Positions 35,418-44,088 of a DNA stretch of 64,000 bases are shown here, piece after piece; position 1 is the stretch's first letter, and the number at the start of each line of letters is the position of its first letter. The stretch comes from JAYOEY01 sp038120295 (GTDB lineage Bacteria; Pseudomonadota; Alphaproteobacteria; MPNO01; UBA2964). The stretch lies in assembly GCA_038120295.1 (NCBI GenBank), contig JAYOLL010000014.1:15072-79071 (forward strand). The letters are read 5' to 3'. The notes beneath the pieces were generated by a model. That model worked only from the letters and a program-made list of their open reading frames with translations. It did no database searches and was not told where the DNA came from. Position numbers and translations under genes: made by a program.

Positions 35418-36074
35418 CTAAAAAACGAACCCCGGTTGGTTTTTGAACTCAGGCAACCCCGGGATATTTGCATCAAACAGCGTTCGCTTCGAAATCAATC
35501 CGTCCTTCTTCAGAAACAGCATGGCGCAGCCGGGCCCGGTTCCCTTGTCTACAACCGCTGCAAGGCGCCCTCCTTCGGCCAGTTGGTCCAGGATGTTGTC
35601 CGGAATATCGGATACGGATCCTTCGATGCATATCACCCCGTAGGGACCTTGTCCCGGGTAGCCTTCCGCGAGTGGCGCCTCAATCACGACGGCGTTGTCG
35701 ACGGCGATATCGGTGAGCGTTTTGTTCGCCCTGTCTGAAAGGCTTGAATCGCTCTCAATTGCAACGACCGTCGCCGAGAGCCGTGCGAGAATGGCTGCGG
35801 AATAACCGGTGCCGGCGCCGATATCGAGAACGATGTCGTTTTCCGAAATTTCCAGGGCCTGGACAAGCCGGGCGAATACCATCGGCTCCATCAGGTAACG
35901 GCCATTGCCGAGAGGAAGATCTTCATCCGCATAAGCCACGCTTCTGTGCCTGTCGTCGACGAATTCTTCTCGGGGAACGGTCTCGAAGGCCTCAATCACG
36001 GCCGGGTCGGTTATTCGGTTCGTTCTGAGCTGGCAATCGACCATGTTCCGGCGGGCATCCGCGAGATCCACCAT
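35418..36074 (-). CDS. Pcm-like methyltransferase next to tolC
   Basis: A 218-residue SAM-dependent methyltransferase of the protein-L-isoaspartate family. MVDCQLRTN and VPREEFVDDRHR near the N-terminus and VLDIGAGTGYSAAILARL, SAM motif I, are clear. It is shorter and more diverged than the pcm at 8538-9182, and such copies next to tolC are common in alphaproteobacteria; whether it repairs isoaspartate is not established. GGGGGA precedes ATG 36074. It is 34 bases upstream of tolC and likely co-transcribed. Confidence 0.85.
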   Translation of the reverse strand: MVDLADARRNMVDCQLRTNRITDPAVIEAFETVPREEFVDDRHRSVAYADEDLPLGNGRYLMEPMVFARLVQALEISENDIVLDIGAGTGYSAAILARLSATVVAIESDSSLSDRANKTLTDIAVDNAVVIEAPLAEGYPGQGPYGVICIEGSVSDIPDNILDQLAEGGRLAAVVDKGTGPGCAMLFLKKDGLISKRTLFDANIPGLPEFKNQPGFVF

Positions 36075-36178
36075 ACTTCCCCCTCTTCTCCTACAGCGCC
36101 TGGCCGGTTTCAATCCTTCGACCGCACCGCGGAATTTATATTGGGACACGTTCCTTCACAAACTATTCCGTCGACTGC

Positions 36179-36206
36179 TTGACCGGGCGCCCTCGAAAGG
36201 CATAAG
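36179..36206 (+). promoter_or_regulatory. Predicted promoter of tRNA-Cys
   Basis: TTGACC and CATAAG, 16 bases apart, end 12 bases before the mature 5' end of tRNA-Cys. A pattern-based prediction in agreement with position. Confidence 0.5.
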
Positions 36207-36217
36207 AAGTCGCCCGT

Positions 36218-36291
36218 GGCCCGGTGGGAGAGTGGCTATCCAGAGGACTGCAAATCCTTGCACGCCGGTTCGAATCCGGCCCGGGCCTCCA
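36218..36291 (+). tRNA. tRNA-Cys (GCA)
   Basis: A 74-base cloverleaf: acceptor GGCCCGG pairs with CCGGGCC, the anticodon loop CTGCAAA contains GCA, and the T arm GCCGGTTCGAATCCGGC is intact. The CCA end is encoded (36289-36291). It is divergent from the pcm-like gene. Confidence 0.97.
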
Positions 36292-36334
36292 ATTCTCCGA
36301 GATTCAAAGACTGTTCTGATACTGGCGGCAGTTG

Positions 36335-37468
36335 TTACGACCCGCGCCAGACATAGTCGCGCACCGCATCTGTATCGGGCATCAAGCCAAAGCCTGGAAT
36401 ATCGGGCATTTCCAGTTCTCCGCCTGCGGGAGTCGCAGCATCCGGAAATATCGCCTGGCAAGCGACCGCGTTGCTGAACTGCCATTCGACCGCGGTGCCG
36501 TTTTGAACCCCGGCCTGAAGATGCATGTTGTAATGTGGCGCGCCGCCGCCATTCGAGACCGGGGTGTTATAGGCCGCAGCCATACCGGCGATCCGGAGGC
36601 ATTGCGTGAGCCCACCGGTGATAATGACGTTGGGCTGTACGATATCGACGGCGCCTCCCGTCAGCATGTCGCGAAACCTGGAGGCGAGACCTTCGTTCTG
36701 GCCCGCCGATAGCGGGATTATTGTTTCCCGCCTCAGCTGTGTGAGCAGCGGGATATCGTTCTGGAGAATGGGTTCCTCGAAAAACGCGATATCGTGGGGC
36801 TCGATCAGGCGGCACAGCTTTCGTGCATTCGGAAGATCCAGACGCACCCCTGCATCCACGGCAATTTCGGCCTCGGTGCCGAGCGCCTCTCTTACCCGGC
36901 CGACCCTGACGGCGTCGCGCCGAACGATTTCGTCTACGGGCGGGGCCGGGCGGCTCTCGTCCAGCCCCGGTCGCCCCACCTGAAGCTTCACGCCGGCAAA
37001 GCCCATATCCCGGACGCGGCATACGGCTTCGACGAGTTGATCGTCGTCCAGGAAGGAAAACCCGCAGGTCGCATGTACCGGCACTGTTTCTCGCGCGCCG
37101 CCGATCAGCTTCCAGACAGGCATACCCATCGCCTGCCCCTTGATGTCCCAAAGCGCGAGGTCGATGGCGCTGATGGCGTGAGAGGCGTAACCGCTCTGCC
37201 CCCAGGGAGTCGCGGTCCAGCTCATGACGTGCCAGACCCGTTCGTGACGCAAGGCGTCGAGCCCCAGAATCGCCGGCGCCAGCACATCGTTTACTGCCGA
37301 AGCGACCGGTGCCGGATGCGAAATGGCGGAAATGCCGTATCCCGTATGTCCCGCATCCGTTTCAACCGAAACGAGGGTCAGATCGGCAGGCTCTTCCCTG
37401 TCGATGCCAAGCGATGCAAAGCTGACCGGGACAGTCAGCGGGATCGCTTCGACACGGGCGATTTTCAT
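36335..37468 (-). CDS. Mandelate racemase/muconate lactonizing enzyme family
   Basis: An enolase-superfamily enzyme of 377 residues with the N-terminal capping domain (KIARVEAIPLTVPV) and the C-terminal barrel. The metal ligands fit AEIAVDAGVRLD, DIAFFEEPI and IPLSAGQNEG. At the usual KxK catalytic motif the sequence is VKLQVG, with Gln at the second Lys, and near the barrel end NGGGAPHYNMH offers a His, as in mandelate-racemase-type enzymes. The reaction is therefore uncertain: an acid-sugar dehydratase or racemase is most likely. It starts 25 bases after pyrE but has no evident link to pyrimidines. Confidence 0.82.
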   Translation of the reverse strand: MKIARVEAIPLTVPVSFASLGIDREEPADLTLVSVETDAGHTGYGISAISHPAPVASAVNDVLAPAILGLDALRHERVWHVMSWTATPWGQSGYASHAISAIDLALWDIKGQAMGMPVWKLIGGARETVPVHATCGFSFLDDDQLVEAVCRVRDMGFAGVKLQVGRPGLDESRPAPPVDEIVRRDAVRVGRVREALGTEAEIAVDAGVRLDLPNARKLCRLIEPHDIAFFEEPILQNDIPLLTQLRRETIIPLSAGQNEGLASRFRDMLTGGAVDIVQPNVIITGGLTQCLRIAGMAAAYNTPVSNGGGAPHYNMHLQAGVQNGTAVEWQFSNAVACQAIFPDAATPAGGELEMPDIPGFGLMPDTDAVRDYVWRGS

Positions 37469-37493
37469 GTTGGCCCTGATTGCGAGCCTGAAC

Positions 37494-38192
37494 TCAGCTT
37501 GGCGCGGTGCCGACGCCGCCATGGGCGACTGACCAGCCTGCGGGATCGCGTAGGAACTTTTCGACTTCGTCCATCGTACCGGTTTCGAAATGACCTCCGG
37601 CCTGTGCGACCTTCAGCACATCCCACCAGGTTGCCAGCGCATGAAGCGACACGCCCATCTCCGACATTACGGTCTTGGTCTCCGGGAAAATGTCGTAGTG
37701 GAAAACGACGAAGACATGCTCCACGACGGCGCCTGCTGAGCGAAGCGCCTGGCAGAAGTTGATTTTGCTTCGACCGTCCGTCGTCAGGTCTTCGACCAGA
37801 AGAACGCGCTCGCCTTCTTTGAGATCGCCTTCGATCTGCGCGTCGCGTCCGAAACCCTTGGGCTGTTTCCGTACGTACTGCATCGGCAGCATCAGCCGGT
37901 CCGCCATCCAGGCGGCGAACGGAATACCTGCGGTCTCGCCGCCGGCAACGGTATCGAACTGCTCGAACCCGGCATCGCGCAGAATGATCGATGCGCCGAA
38001 ATCGATGATGGTCTGACGCAACCGGGGATAGGAGATCAGTTTCCGGCAATCGATATAGACCGGGCTGGCCCAGCCGGAGGTGAAGATGAATGGTTTTTCG
38101 GAGTTGAAGTGGACGGCTTCCACCTCGATCAGCATCTTGGCTGTCAGTTCGGCAATAAGAGCCTTGTCCGTAAATCCGCCGCCTACAGCCAT
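37494..38192 (-). CDS. pyrE: Orotate phosphoribosyltransferase
   Basis: PyrE joins orotate to PRPP to form OMP. The 232-residue protein shows the PRPP-binding loop VLLVEDLTTDGRSK, and VYIDCRKLISYP near the N-terminus, with TVAGGETAGIPFA and YVRKQPKGFGRDAQIEG, all typical. GGAG lies eight bases before ATG 38192. The gene lies 115 bases after pyrC, and the gap contains a strong GC hairpin. Confidence 0.95.
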   Translation of the reverse strand: MAVGGGFTDKALIAELTAKMLIEVEAVHFNSEKPFIFTSGWASPVYIDCRKLISYPRLRQTIIDFGASIILRDAGFEQFDTVAGGETAGIPFAAWMADRLMLPMQYVRKQPKGFGRDAQIEGDLKEGERVLLVEDLTTDGRSKINFCQALRSAGAVVEHVFVVFHYDIFPETKTVMSEMGVSLHALATWWDVLKVAQAGGHFETGTMDEVEKFLRDPAGWSVAHGGVGTAPS

Positions 38193-38234
38193 ATCGTCAT
38201 CTCCGCTTCGTCATAGGGTCCAGTATTGCCGCAA

Positions 38235-38253
38235 ACCCGGGAAGTTCCCGGGT
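38235..38253 (-). terminator. GC hairpin in the pyrC-pyrE gap
   Basis: ACCCGGG pairs with CCCGGGT around a five-base loop, and the minus strand continues TTGCGG, so no real T tract follows. It could attenuate pyrE expression or simply protect the mRNA. The rest of the 115-base gap shows nothing further. Confidence 0.35.
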
Positions 38254-38307
38254 CCGGATATTCGGTTTGTTATATCGGCTGGTTCGGCTGGAAACAATGC
38301 GGCCCGA

Positions 38308-39372
38308 TCAGCGCGCCGACAGTTTCGCCGACAGTTTCCACGGGATCTGCGTTCCGGCATAAAACGGGCGTACCTCAACGCTGCCTTCGACGCCTAGCGT
38401 ATCGGGCACAGGCTGAGGTTCGCGCGAGAGCGTGACAGATTCGTCGGAAACCGGAAGTCCGTAGAAGGCAGGTCCGTTGCGGGACGCAAACCGCTCAAAT
38501 TTATCGAGCGCGCCGATTTCATCGAACGCCATGGCGTAGACTTCCAGCGCGGCCGGCGCATTGAAGATGCCGGCGCAGCCGCAATCGGTCTCCTTGTCCC
38601 CGACGGGATGCGGCGCGGAATCCGTTCCTAGAAAGAACGACTTATTCCCGGAAGCGACCGCATTCCGGAGGGCCTGGCGGTGACGTTCGCGTTTCACTAC
38701 CGGCAGGCAATAGTGATGGGGGCGGATCCCGCCTGCCAGCAGATCGTTCCGGTTCAGCATGAGGTGATGAGGCGTAATCGTAGCTCCGATATTGCTTCCC
38801 GACGCGGCGACGAAATCAGCGCCGTCCTGCGTCGTGATGTGTTCCAGAACGATTCGAAGAGCCGGATAATCCCGCGTCATCCAGGACAGCACATGGTCGA
38901 TAAACATGGCTTCCCGGTCGAAAATGTCTATTTCCGGATCCGCTTCCTCTCCGTGCACGAGTAGCGGCATGCCGATCTTTTCCATTCTGGCGAGAACAGG
39001 GCGAACGTTCCCCCAGGCTGAGACCCCGAACTCCGAGTTTGTGGTCGCGCGCGCAGGGTAAAGCTTGACTGCCTGAAAGACCTTATCCTCAAAGCCCCGA
39101 GCGACTTCGTCCGGATCCGTCTCATCTGTCAGATAACAGGTCATCAAGGGTTCGAATGAGACGCCCGGGGGAAGAGCATCCAGAATCCTGCTTCGATAGG
39201 CTACGGCGTCTTCCACAGTCGTCACCGGCGGCGTCAGGTTCGGCATGATGATGGCCCGGCCGAACTGTGCCGCGCTGTAAGGCAGGACAGCGCGCATCAT
39301 GGCGCCGTCGCGCAGATGCAGATGCCAGTCGTCAGGCCTCGGGATTGTCAGGCTGTCGATGCGGTCGGCCAC
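38308..39372 (-). CDS. pyrC: Dihydroorotase, class II
   Basis: PyrC closes N-carbamoyl-L-aspartate to dihydroorotate. The 354-residue protein starts near DDWHLHLRDGAMMRAVLP, the zinc-binding HxH motif of the E. coli-type enzyme; KLYPARATTNSE contains the lysine that is carboxylated; further His ligands are in LEHITTQDGADFV and TITPHHLMLNRND, and GTDSAPHP carries the catalytic Asp. It starts at GTG 39372, six bases past the stop codon of the M20 gene, with no clear ribosome site, so translation is probably coupled. Confidence 0.95.
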   Translation of the reverse strand: MADRIDSLTIPRPDDWHLHLRDGAMMRAVLPYSAAQFGRAIIMPNLTPPVTTVEDAVAYRSRILDALPPGVSFEPLMTCYLTDETDPDEVARGFEDKVFQAVKLYPARATTNSEFGVSAWGNVRPVLARMEKIGMPLLVHGEEADPEIDIFDREAMFIDHVLSWMTRDYPALRIVLEHITTQDGADFVAASGSNIGATITPHHLMLNRNDLLAGGIRPHHYCLPVVKRERHRQALRNAVASGNKSFFLGTDSAPHPVGDKETDCGCAGIFNAPAALEVYAMAFDEIGALDKFERFASRNGPAFYGLPVSDESVTLSREPQPVPDTLGVEGSVEVRPFYAGTQIPWKLSAKLSAR

Positions 39373-39378
39373 GAAACG

Positions 39379-40677
39379 TCACAGTGGTGGGTTCAGGATG
39401 GCCTGATAAAGCACATCTGCGCCGTGGAGGAAATCGTCGATCTCCATCGCCTCGTTCGGGTTATGCGACCCGTTCTCGTTCCGAACGAAGATCATGGCCG
39501 ACGGTATGCCCGCATTGGCAAATACAGCCGCGTCGTGCCCCGCGCCACTCGGCAGGGTTTCGGCAGGCAGAGAGAGCTCCCGGCAGGTCTCGAGCAGGTG
39601 GTCGATCCATGTCTGGTTCATCAGGGCCGGGAGGGTAAGGGAGCGCCGGTCGAATTCGAACTTTACACCGCGTTCGCGCTCGACGGCATCCGTTTCGCTA
39701 CGAATGAGCTGGTAAAATGTCTCCAGTGTCTCGATCGACTGGCTTCTTGTCTCCAGGCTGAATGTGCATTCGCCGGGAATGCGCGACATGGCATGGTCCT
39801 CCTGGTTCGTCGACAGCATTCCCGTCGTCAGGACCAGATCGAGTCCCCTTTCCTGCAATACCCGCCAGTGTTCGTCGAGCCGCCCGAGCAGGCTCGCCGT
39901 CGCGAGCACGGCGTCGTGCCGCATCCATCGCGGCACGGCGCCGGCATGCCCGGCCTCTCCTAAACACCGAATCTCTGAGTGGCGGATGTTCCCCCTCAGC
40001 CCGGTAACGATCCCGACCGGCCAGTTGCGCGCGATCATCACCGGCCCCTGCTCGATATGCAGTTCCAGATAGGCGCCGATTTCGTCGTCGCGCAGCAATT
40101 TTTCGCCGTTTGAAATACGCTCCATGTCTGCGCCGCATTCAGTCATGAAGTCGCGGAGCCTTTTCCTTTGCGACCGATGCGGCCTGTCCAGGTCGCCGTC
40201 GGCCAGCTCGCCGAACAGGGCGCTGGACCCGAGATAACATAGCCCGAACCAGGCGCTCTCCTCCCCGCGCAGAGCCATCACCCGGATGGTCCGTTCGGGC
40301 AGAATATTCGCTCGCTTCATCCTGATGACCGCGAGGAGCCCGGCGACAACCCCGGCCGCGCCATCGAAGTTTCCGCCCTGAGGAACGGAATCGAGGTGCG
40401 AACCGCATACGATGCAGGGGGCATCCGGATCTTTGCCCGGGAGTTCAATGACCAGATTGGCGGCTGCATCGTACTCCGCCGTCAGCCCCTCTTCCCGCGC
40501 CAGGGCAGCGCAATATTCCATCGCCTGAGTCTCGCCCTCCCCGTAGGTAGGACGGCTGATCCCGGGACCGTCCCGGCCCAGTTCCGCCAGGTCGTCGAAG
40601 ATTTTTTCAACAAGCGCCTTGCGGTCGTCGCTGTCGAATTTCCGCGTCGAAGGAAAATCGCGAACCCTTGTGTTCAT
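39379..40677 (-). CDS. M20 Zn-dependent amidohydrolase (HyuC/AllC/beta-ureidopropionase type)
   Basis: A 432-residue enzyme of the M20 group that hydrolyses N-carbamoyl or ureido compounds (N-carbamoyl-L-amino acid hydrolase, allantoate amidohydrolase, beta-ureidopropionase). Metal-site segments are seen in order: VCGSHLDSVPQGGNFDGAAGV, RGEESAWFGLCYLGS, LELHIEQGPVM and SGAGHDAAVFANAG. Its ATG overlaps the TGA of pyrD as ATGA, and its stop is six bases before pyrC. Being inside the pyr operon points to a ureido compound near N-carbamoyl-aspartate or a breakdown product of pyrimidines, but this is inference. Confidence 0.85.
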   Translation of the reverse strand: MNTRVRDFPSTRKFDSDDRKALVEKIFDDLAELGRDGPGISRPTYGEGETQAMEYCAALAREEGLTAEYDAAANLVIELPGKDPDAPCIVCGSHLDSVPQGGNFDGAAGVVAGLLAVIRMKRANILPERTIRVMALRGEESAWFGLCYLGSSALFGELADGDLDRPHRSQRKRLRDFMTECGADMERISNGEKLLRDDEIGAYLELHIEQGPVMIARNWPVGIVTGLRGNIRHSEIRCLGEAGHAGAVPRWMRHDAVLATASLLGRLDEHWRVLQERGLDLVLTTGMLSTNQEDHAMSRIPGECTFSLETRSQSIETLETFYQLIRSETDAVERERGVKFEFDRRSLTLPALMNQTWIDHLLETCRELSLPAETLPSGAGHDAAVFANAGIPSAMIFVRNENGSHNPNEAMEIDDFLHGADVLYQAILNPPL

Positions 40678-41612
40678 CGGACAGCCTCCAGAATGTCGGT
40701 ATCCTGACCTTCGTCCCGGACGGCGCCGACGAGATCGTTTACATCCCGGATTCCGTGCGTCGCGCACCAGGCCTCAAGACCCTCGACGATTTCGATCATG
40801 GCGCCCGGCTGGACGAAATTCGTGGTGCCCACCTGTATGGCTGAGGCGCCGGCGGCGAGGTATTGAACGGCGTCATCGGTCGTTTCGATTCCGCCGACGC
40901 CGATTATCGGGATCGAGACTTCCCTGGCGCAATGGTAAACCATCCGTAAAATGATGGGTTTGACGGGCGGACCGGAATAGCCGCCCATAACACTTCCGAG
41001 AGTCGGGCGGAGCGTTTCGGTGTTTATGGTCATGGAGAGAATGGCGTTCGCGATGACAAGCGCATCGGCGCCGCCCTCTTCCGCCGCCTTCGCGATGTCG
41101 ACGATATTTCCGACATTGGGAGTGAGTTTGGCCCAGAGAGGCTTCCGCGTCGCTGCCCGCATCTCCTGCATGACCTCAAGCGTCAGATCGGGATGCATCG
41201 CGAAGGCTTTTCCATCGGCCTTCAGGTTCGGGCAGGAAATATTCACCTCGAAGGCATCGATCGCCCTGATGCTGAGATCGCGGCAAAGTCCGGCAAACGA
41301 TTCCGGCGTATCCGCAGATATGCTCGCAACCAAAGGCGGCGAGTAGCGGCGATAGGCCGGTACGACCTCATTTAGAAAATGATCGATTCCCTTGCTTGGA
41401 ATGCCGATGGAATTGAGCATCCCGGGGCCCGCCTCTGCCACGCGTGGCGTCGGATTGCCGCTCCTGAAATCCCGGGTGATCGATTTGGTTACTAGCGCGC
41501 CGAGCCGGTTCAAATCGATCACCTGCCCGAGTTCCGGCGCAAAAGTCCCCGACGCCGGCATCACCGGATTGGCCAGCTGGATGTCGCCGATCCTGACGCC
41601 CAGATTCACCAT
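40674..41612 (-). CDS. pyrD: Dihydroorotate dehydrogenase, catalytic subunit (class 1B)
   Basis: PyrD oxidises dihydroorotate to orotate with FMN. The 312 residues contain the catalytic Cys in NISCPNLKADG and LVTKSITRDFRSGNPTPR and GVGGIETTDDAVQYLAAGA, as in class 1B. The partner PyrK lies directly upstream and overlaps it by seven bases, which supports the 1B type, where NAD is the electron acceptor. Confidence 0.95.
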   Translation of the reverse strand: MVNLGVRIGDIQLANPVMPASGTFAPELGQVIDLNRLGALVTKSITRDFRSGNPTPRVAEAGPGMLNSIGIPSKGIDHFLNEVVPAYRRYSPPLVASISADTPESFAGLCRDLSIRAIDAFEVNISCPNLKADGKAFAMHPDLTLEVMQEMRAATRKPLWAKLTPNVGNIVDIAKAAEEGGADALVIANAILSMTINTETLRPTLGSVMGGYSGPPVKPIILRMVYHCAREVSIPIIGVGGIETTDDAVQYLAAGASAIQVGTTNFVQPGAMIEIVEGLEAWCATHGIRDVNDLVGAVRDEGQDTDILEAVR

Positions 41613-42469
41613 GACAGGGTTTCCTGAAGATCGAAGACCGGGCCTTCACAACAGACACGCCGGTGCACGACTTTCTTCTCGACCTCAAATGAACGGACGC
41701 AGCAGAAACACATGCCGATCCCGCACGCCATCTGCTGCTCGAGAGCAACCTCGCCCGGAATTCCGAGTTCGCTCCCCAGCTTCTTCAGCAGCTGAATCAA
41801 GCGATTCGAACCGCAGGTAAAGAACGCGTCGACCCCGCCGGCCTGGCATTCATCCCGTACCAGGGCCTCGACCTTGTCCACAGCGCTCCCGCCGTCCTCG
41901 TCCGTAACGGGGATGACCCGCGCGCCGACTGCTTCAAACAGCTCAACCGACATCAGGTATTCGAGGCGTTCCACACTGAGAACGACTGTGATTCCTATCC
42001 CTAACGCAGCGGCGGCTTCGGCCAGCGGCGCGAGCGTTGCCAGACCGACGCCGCGGCCGAGAACCAGTATCCGCCGCCATTCGGGATTGAGGTTGAAGCC
42101 GTTCCCTAAAGGACCGAGAATCTTGAACCCGTCCCCAGGGCGGAGCGTCGCCATTGCCCGGGTTCCCGAGCCGACAGGTTTGTACAGAAACTCAACCCGT
42201 TCGCGCGCCGGATCGACCCGGTAGACACTCATCGGGCGACGAAGGTATGGCCTGTTTTCTCCTGCCTGCGGGCAGAGCAGATGAAAGAACTGACCGGCGT
42301 GCGCCGTCAATGCCGAGTCCGGAGCGGCGAGGACGAGATGCCGGTAGCGGTCGTTGACGGCATCGTTAGAGACCACCGAGCAGAGCGTATCCGCGATCGG
42401 GAATCGCTCTTTTTCGGTCGGGCCTTCGACCGTCAAATCGACCGCGCCGGCGGTCGGCTGCAATGACAT
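41606..42469 (-). CDS. pyrK: Dihydroorotate dehydrogenase electron transfer subunit
   Basis: PyrK carries FAD and a [2Fe-2S] cluster and passes electrons from PyrD to NAD. The 287-residue protein has a ferredoxin-reductase-like FAD domain (RPYLRRPMSVYRVD), a nucleotide-binding part (ILVLGRGVGLATLAPLA), and near the C-terminus the cluster cysteines ACGIGMCFCCVRSF and CCEGPVF. First gene of the pyr operon; the region before it holds the XRE gene's end and a hairpin. Confidence 0.92.
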   Translation of the reverse strand: MSLQPTAGAVDLTVEGPTEKERFPIADTLCSVVSNDAVNDRYRHLVLAAPDSALTAHAGQFFHLLCPQAGENRPYLRRPMSVYRVDPARERVEFLYKPVGSGTRAMATLRPGDGFKILGPLGNGFNLNPEWRRILVLGRGVGLATLAPLAEAAAALGIGITVVLSVERLEYLMSVELFEAVGARVIPVTDEDGGSAVDKVEALVRDECQAGGVDAFFTCGSNRLIQLLKKLGSELGIPGEVALEQQMACGIGMCFCCVRSFEVEKKVVHRRVCCEGPVFDLQETLSW

Positions 42470-42578
42470 TTACTAAACTCCCAGGGCCTGCCGAGCACCC
42501 ATGCCCTTGGAATCATGCACAAAATTGATTCGCACCGCAAGCATTCCGTGAGGAGGCCCGGTAATCCGTAAACCGAAA

Positions 42579-42595
42579 CGCCGGATCAGCCGGCG
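42579..42595 (-). terminator. Hairpin overlapping the stop of the XRE regulator gene
   Basis: CGCCGG and CCGGCG pair around a five-base loop; on the minus strand TTTCGGTTT follows. It probably separates the regulator cluster from pyrK. The rest of 42470-42578 holds no visible gene; it may carry the pyr promoter. Confidence 0.45.
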
Positions 42596-43470
42596 TATTT
42601 TTCGAGGGCTTCCCGAGCCAGCCTCGCCGCCTCCGGCCCCTTGATAGCGCGCCGCCAGAGCGCTTCAGCCGTCTCTTCGTGAAGCTCAAGCGCTTCAGGC
42701 GCGGACGTAATCATGCCGACGCCGATTCGTAAATTGGGACGTTCGCCGAGTCTGAACGGGCTGACCGCGAGTACCTCCCTGTCCGGTTGACGAAAAATCT
42801 GAAAACTCGATTGTGGCAGCGTATCCCGGACAATACCGATCTGGACGCCGATCGGTTCCTCATCCATCAGGGTGGCGATACTTTCGATTTCATCGAAAGC
42901 CAGTCTCCTTCGTTCTTTAACGGTTTTTCGGTCAAGATCGGGACGCCCCACCAGACCGTTCGACAGAAATCTCTGCAGCTCCAGCCATGAGATCAGACAC
43001 GCCACGCTGGGCTGGCGCTCTCGGAAATGCGACTTTCGGGCGCGGAGTATTTCCATGATCTCGGTTATTTCGGCGCGCGCACGGTCGCGATCCGGCAGAT
43101 CATCCGAAACTGCCTCGGTCAAAACCGCTTCGAGCGCGTCGTCGTACCGGTCCGACGTCAACAGATAGGATACCGGCCCGAACAGAACGATGATGTGTTC
43201 CGCCGTTTCCTCGATCTGGCGCATCCGTTCGAAAAAGGAAACCGCGGAAGAAATATATTCAACCCCGACTCCTAGCAGAGTGGGAACCGACACGCCGAGG
43301 AGGTTAGCCATTCGGTCCAGAGTATCGATCTTCGCGACTTCGCCCTTTTCGTATCGATAGAGCGCGGCGCGTGATATCCCGATTTTTTTGGCGACCTGAT
43401 CGGCGCTCAGTCCGGAGCCCATGCGAATGGCCCGCAGTCGGTCGCCGATATCGTCAAAGCGAATGGCCAT
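42586..43470 (-). CDS. XRE family transcriptional regulator
   Basis: A 294-residue regulator with an N-terminal helix-turn-helix of the Cro/CI type (about 10-65; GLSADQVAKKIGISRAALYRYEKGEVAK). The remaining 225 residues are a helical and mixed domain I do not recognise; it probably senses a ligand. ATG 43470 has AGGTGA about nine bases upstream; a GTG at 43482 directly abuts the stop of the preceding gene. It follows the two ThDP-decarboxylase genes with only 12 bases between, so it likely controls that unit. Confidence 0.85.
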   Translation of the reverse strand: MAIRFDDIGDRLRAIRMGSGLSADQVAKKIGISRAALYRYEKGEVAKIDTLDRMANLLGVSVPTLLGVGVEYISSAVSFFERMRQIEETAEHIIVLFGPVSYLLTSDRYDDALEAVLTEAVSDDLPDRDRARAEITEIMEILRARKSHFRERQPSVACLISWLELQRFLSNGLVGRPDLDRKTVKERRRLAFDEIESIATLMDEEPIGVQIGIVRDTLPQSSFQIFRQPDREVLAVSPFRLGERPNLRIGVGMITSAPEALELHEETAEALWRRAIKGPEAARLAREALEKYAG

Positions 43471-43482
43471 GGTTGTTGTCAC

Positions 43483-44079
43483 CTAGGGCGGTGCCGAAAA
43501 TACCTGTTTTCCGGTTTCACGCTCGATAAAGCGGCCGAACCGGAACTTCACCTCGGGCCCATCCATCGGCGGCGATGCCGGCCGTTCGGTCATCGGCTCC
43601 ACTTCCAGATGGATGAAGGTGTAGCCGGGTTCCATGACCGCCTCCTCGAACCTCGCCGTCAACTCATTCATCGAGCCGAAGGAATAAACACGTTGAACCC
43701 CGCACCCCCTGGCGATGGCGGCGTAATCGTTGTCGGCGCGTCCGGGCAAGGGAACGTTGGAGGTCGAGCCGTAAACCCGATTCGAGATCATGAAATGCTT
43801 AAGGTTCGGCAGATCCATCTGACGTTCGACCATGAGCATGCCCGGGTTCATACAGAACGCCCCGTCGCCGCTTATTACCCAGACATTCGTGTCGGGCACG
43901 CCATGAGCGATTCCTGCAGCGAACATGCTGGAGAGGCTCATGGATGCTTCCAGATAGAACACACGTTCTGTGTCGTGCGTTTCGTCATGCCAGATTTCCG
44001 AGGACGTCCCCGCCGACGTCACAATGAGTTCATCCGTCCAGCGGCCTGCGATATAGGCCAGACATTCGCGATAGTTCAT
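43483..44079 (-). CDS. ThDP decarboxylase, beta (PP-domain) subunit, sulfopyruvate-decarboxylase-like
   Basis: A 198-residue protein with only the pyrophosphate-binding domain of a thiamine diphosphate enzyme: VWVISGDGAFCMNPGML, then 25 residues to the Asn in MISNRVYGST, the GDG-x(25)-N motif. Split enzymes of this type include sulfopyruvate decarboxylase (ComD/ComE), used in coenzyme M synthesis and sulfonate metabolism, and related phosphonopyruvate decarboxylases. Its substrate here is unknown. GGAGGGGG lies before ATG 44079. It must act with the product of the next gene. Confidence 0.8.
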   Translation of the reverse strand: MNYRECLAYIAGRWTDELIVTSAGTSSEIWHDETHDTERVFYLEASMSLSSMFAAGIAHGVPDTNVWVISGDGAFCMNPGMLMVERQMDLPNLKHFMISNRVYGSTSNVPLPGRADNDYAAIARGCGVQRVYSFGSMNELTARFEEAVMEPGYTFIHLEVEPMTERPASPPMDGPEVKFRFGRFIERETGKQVFSAPP

Positions 44080-44088
44080 GGCCCCCTC

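Noticed and set aside
36218..36291. tRNA-Cys as an integration site of a mobile element
   Set aside because: No integrase, no duplicated tRNA end and no foreign-looking genes next to it.
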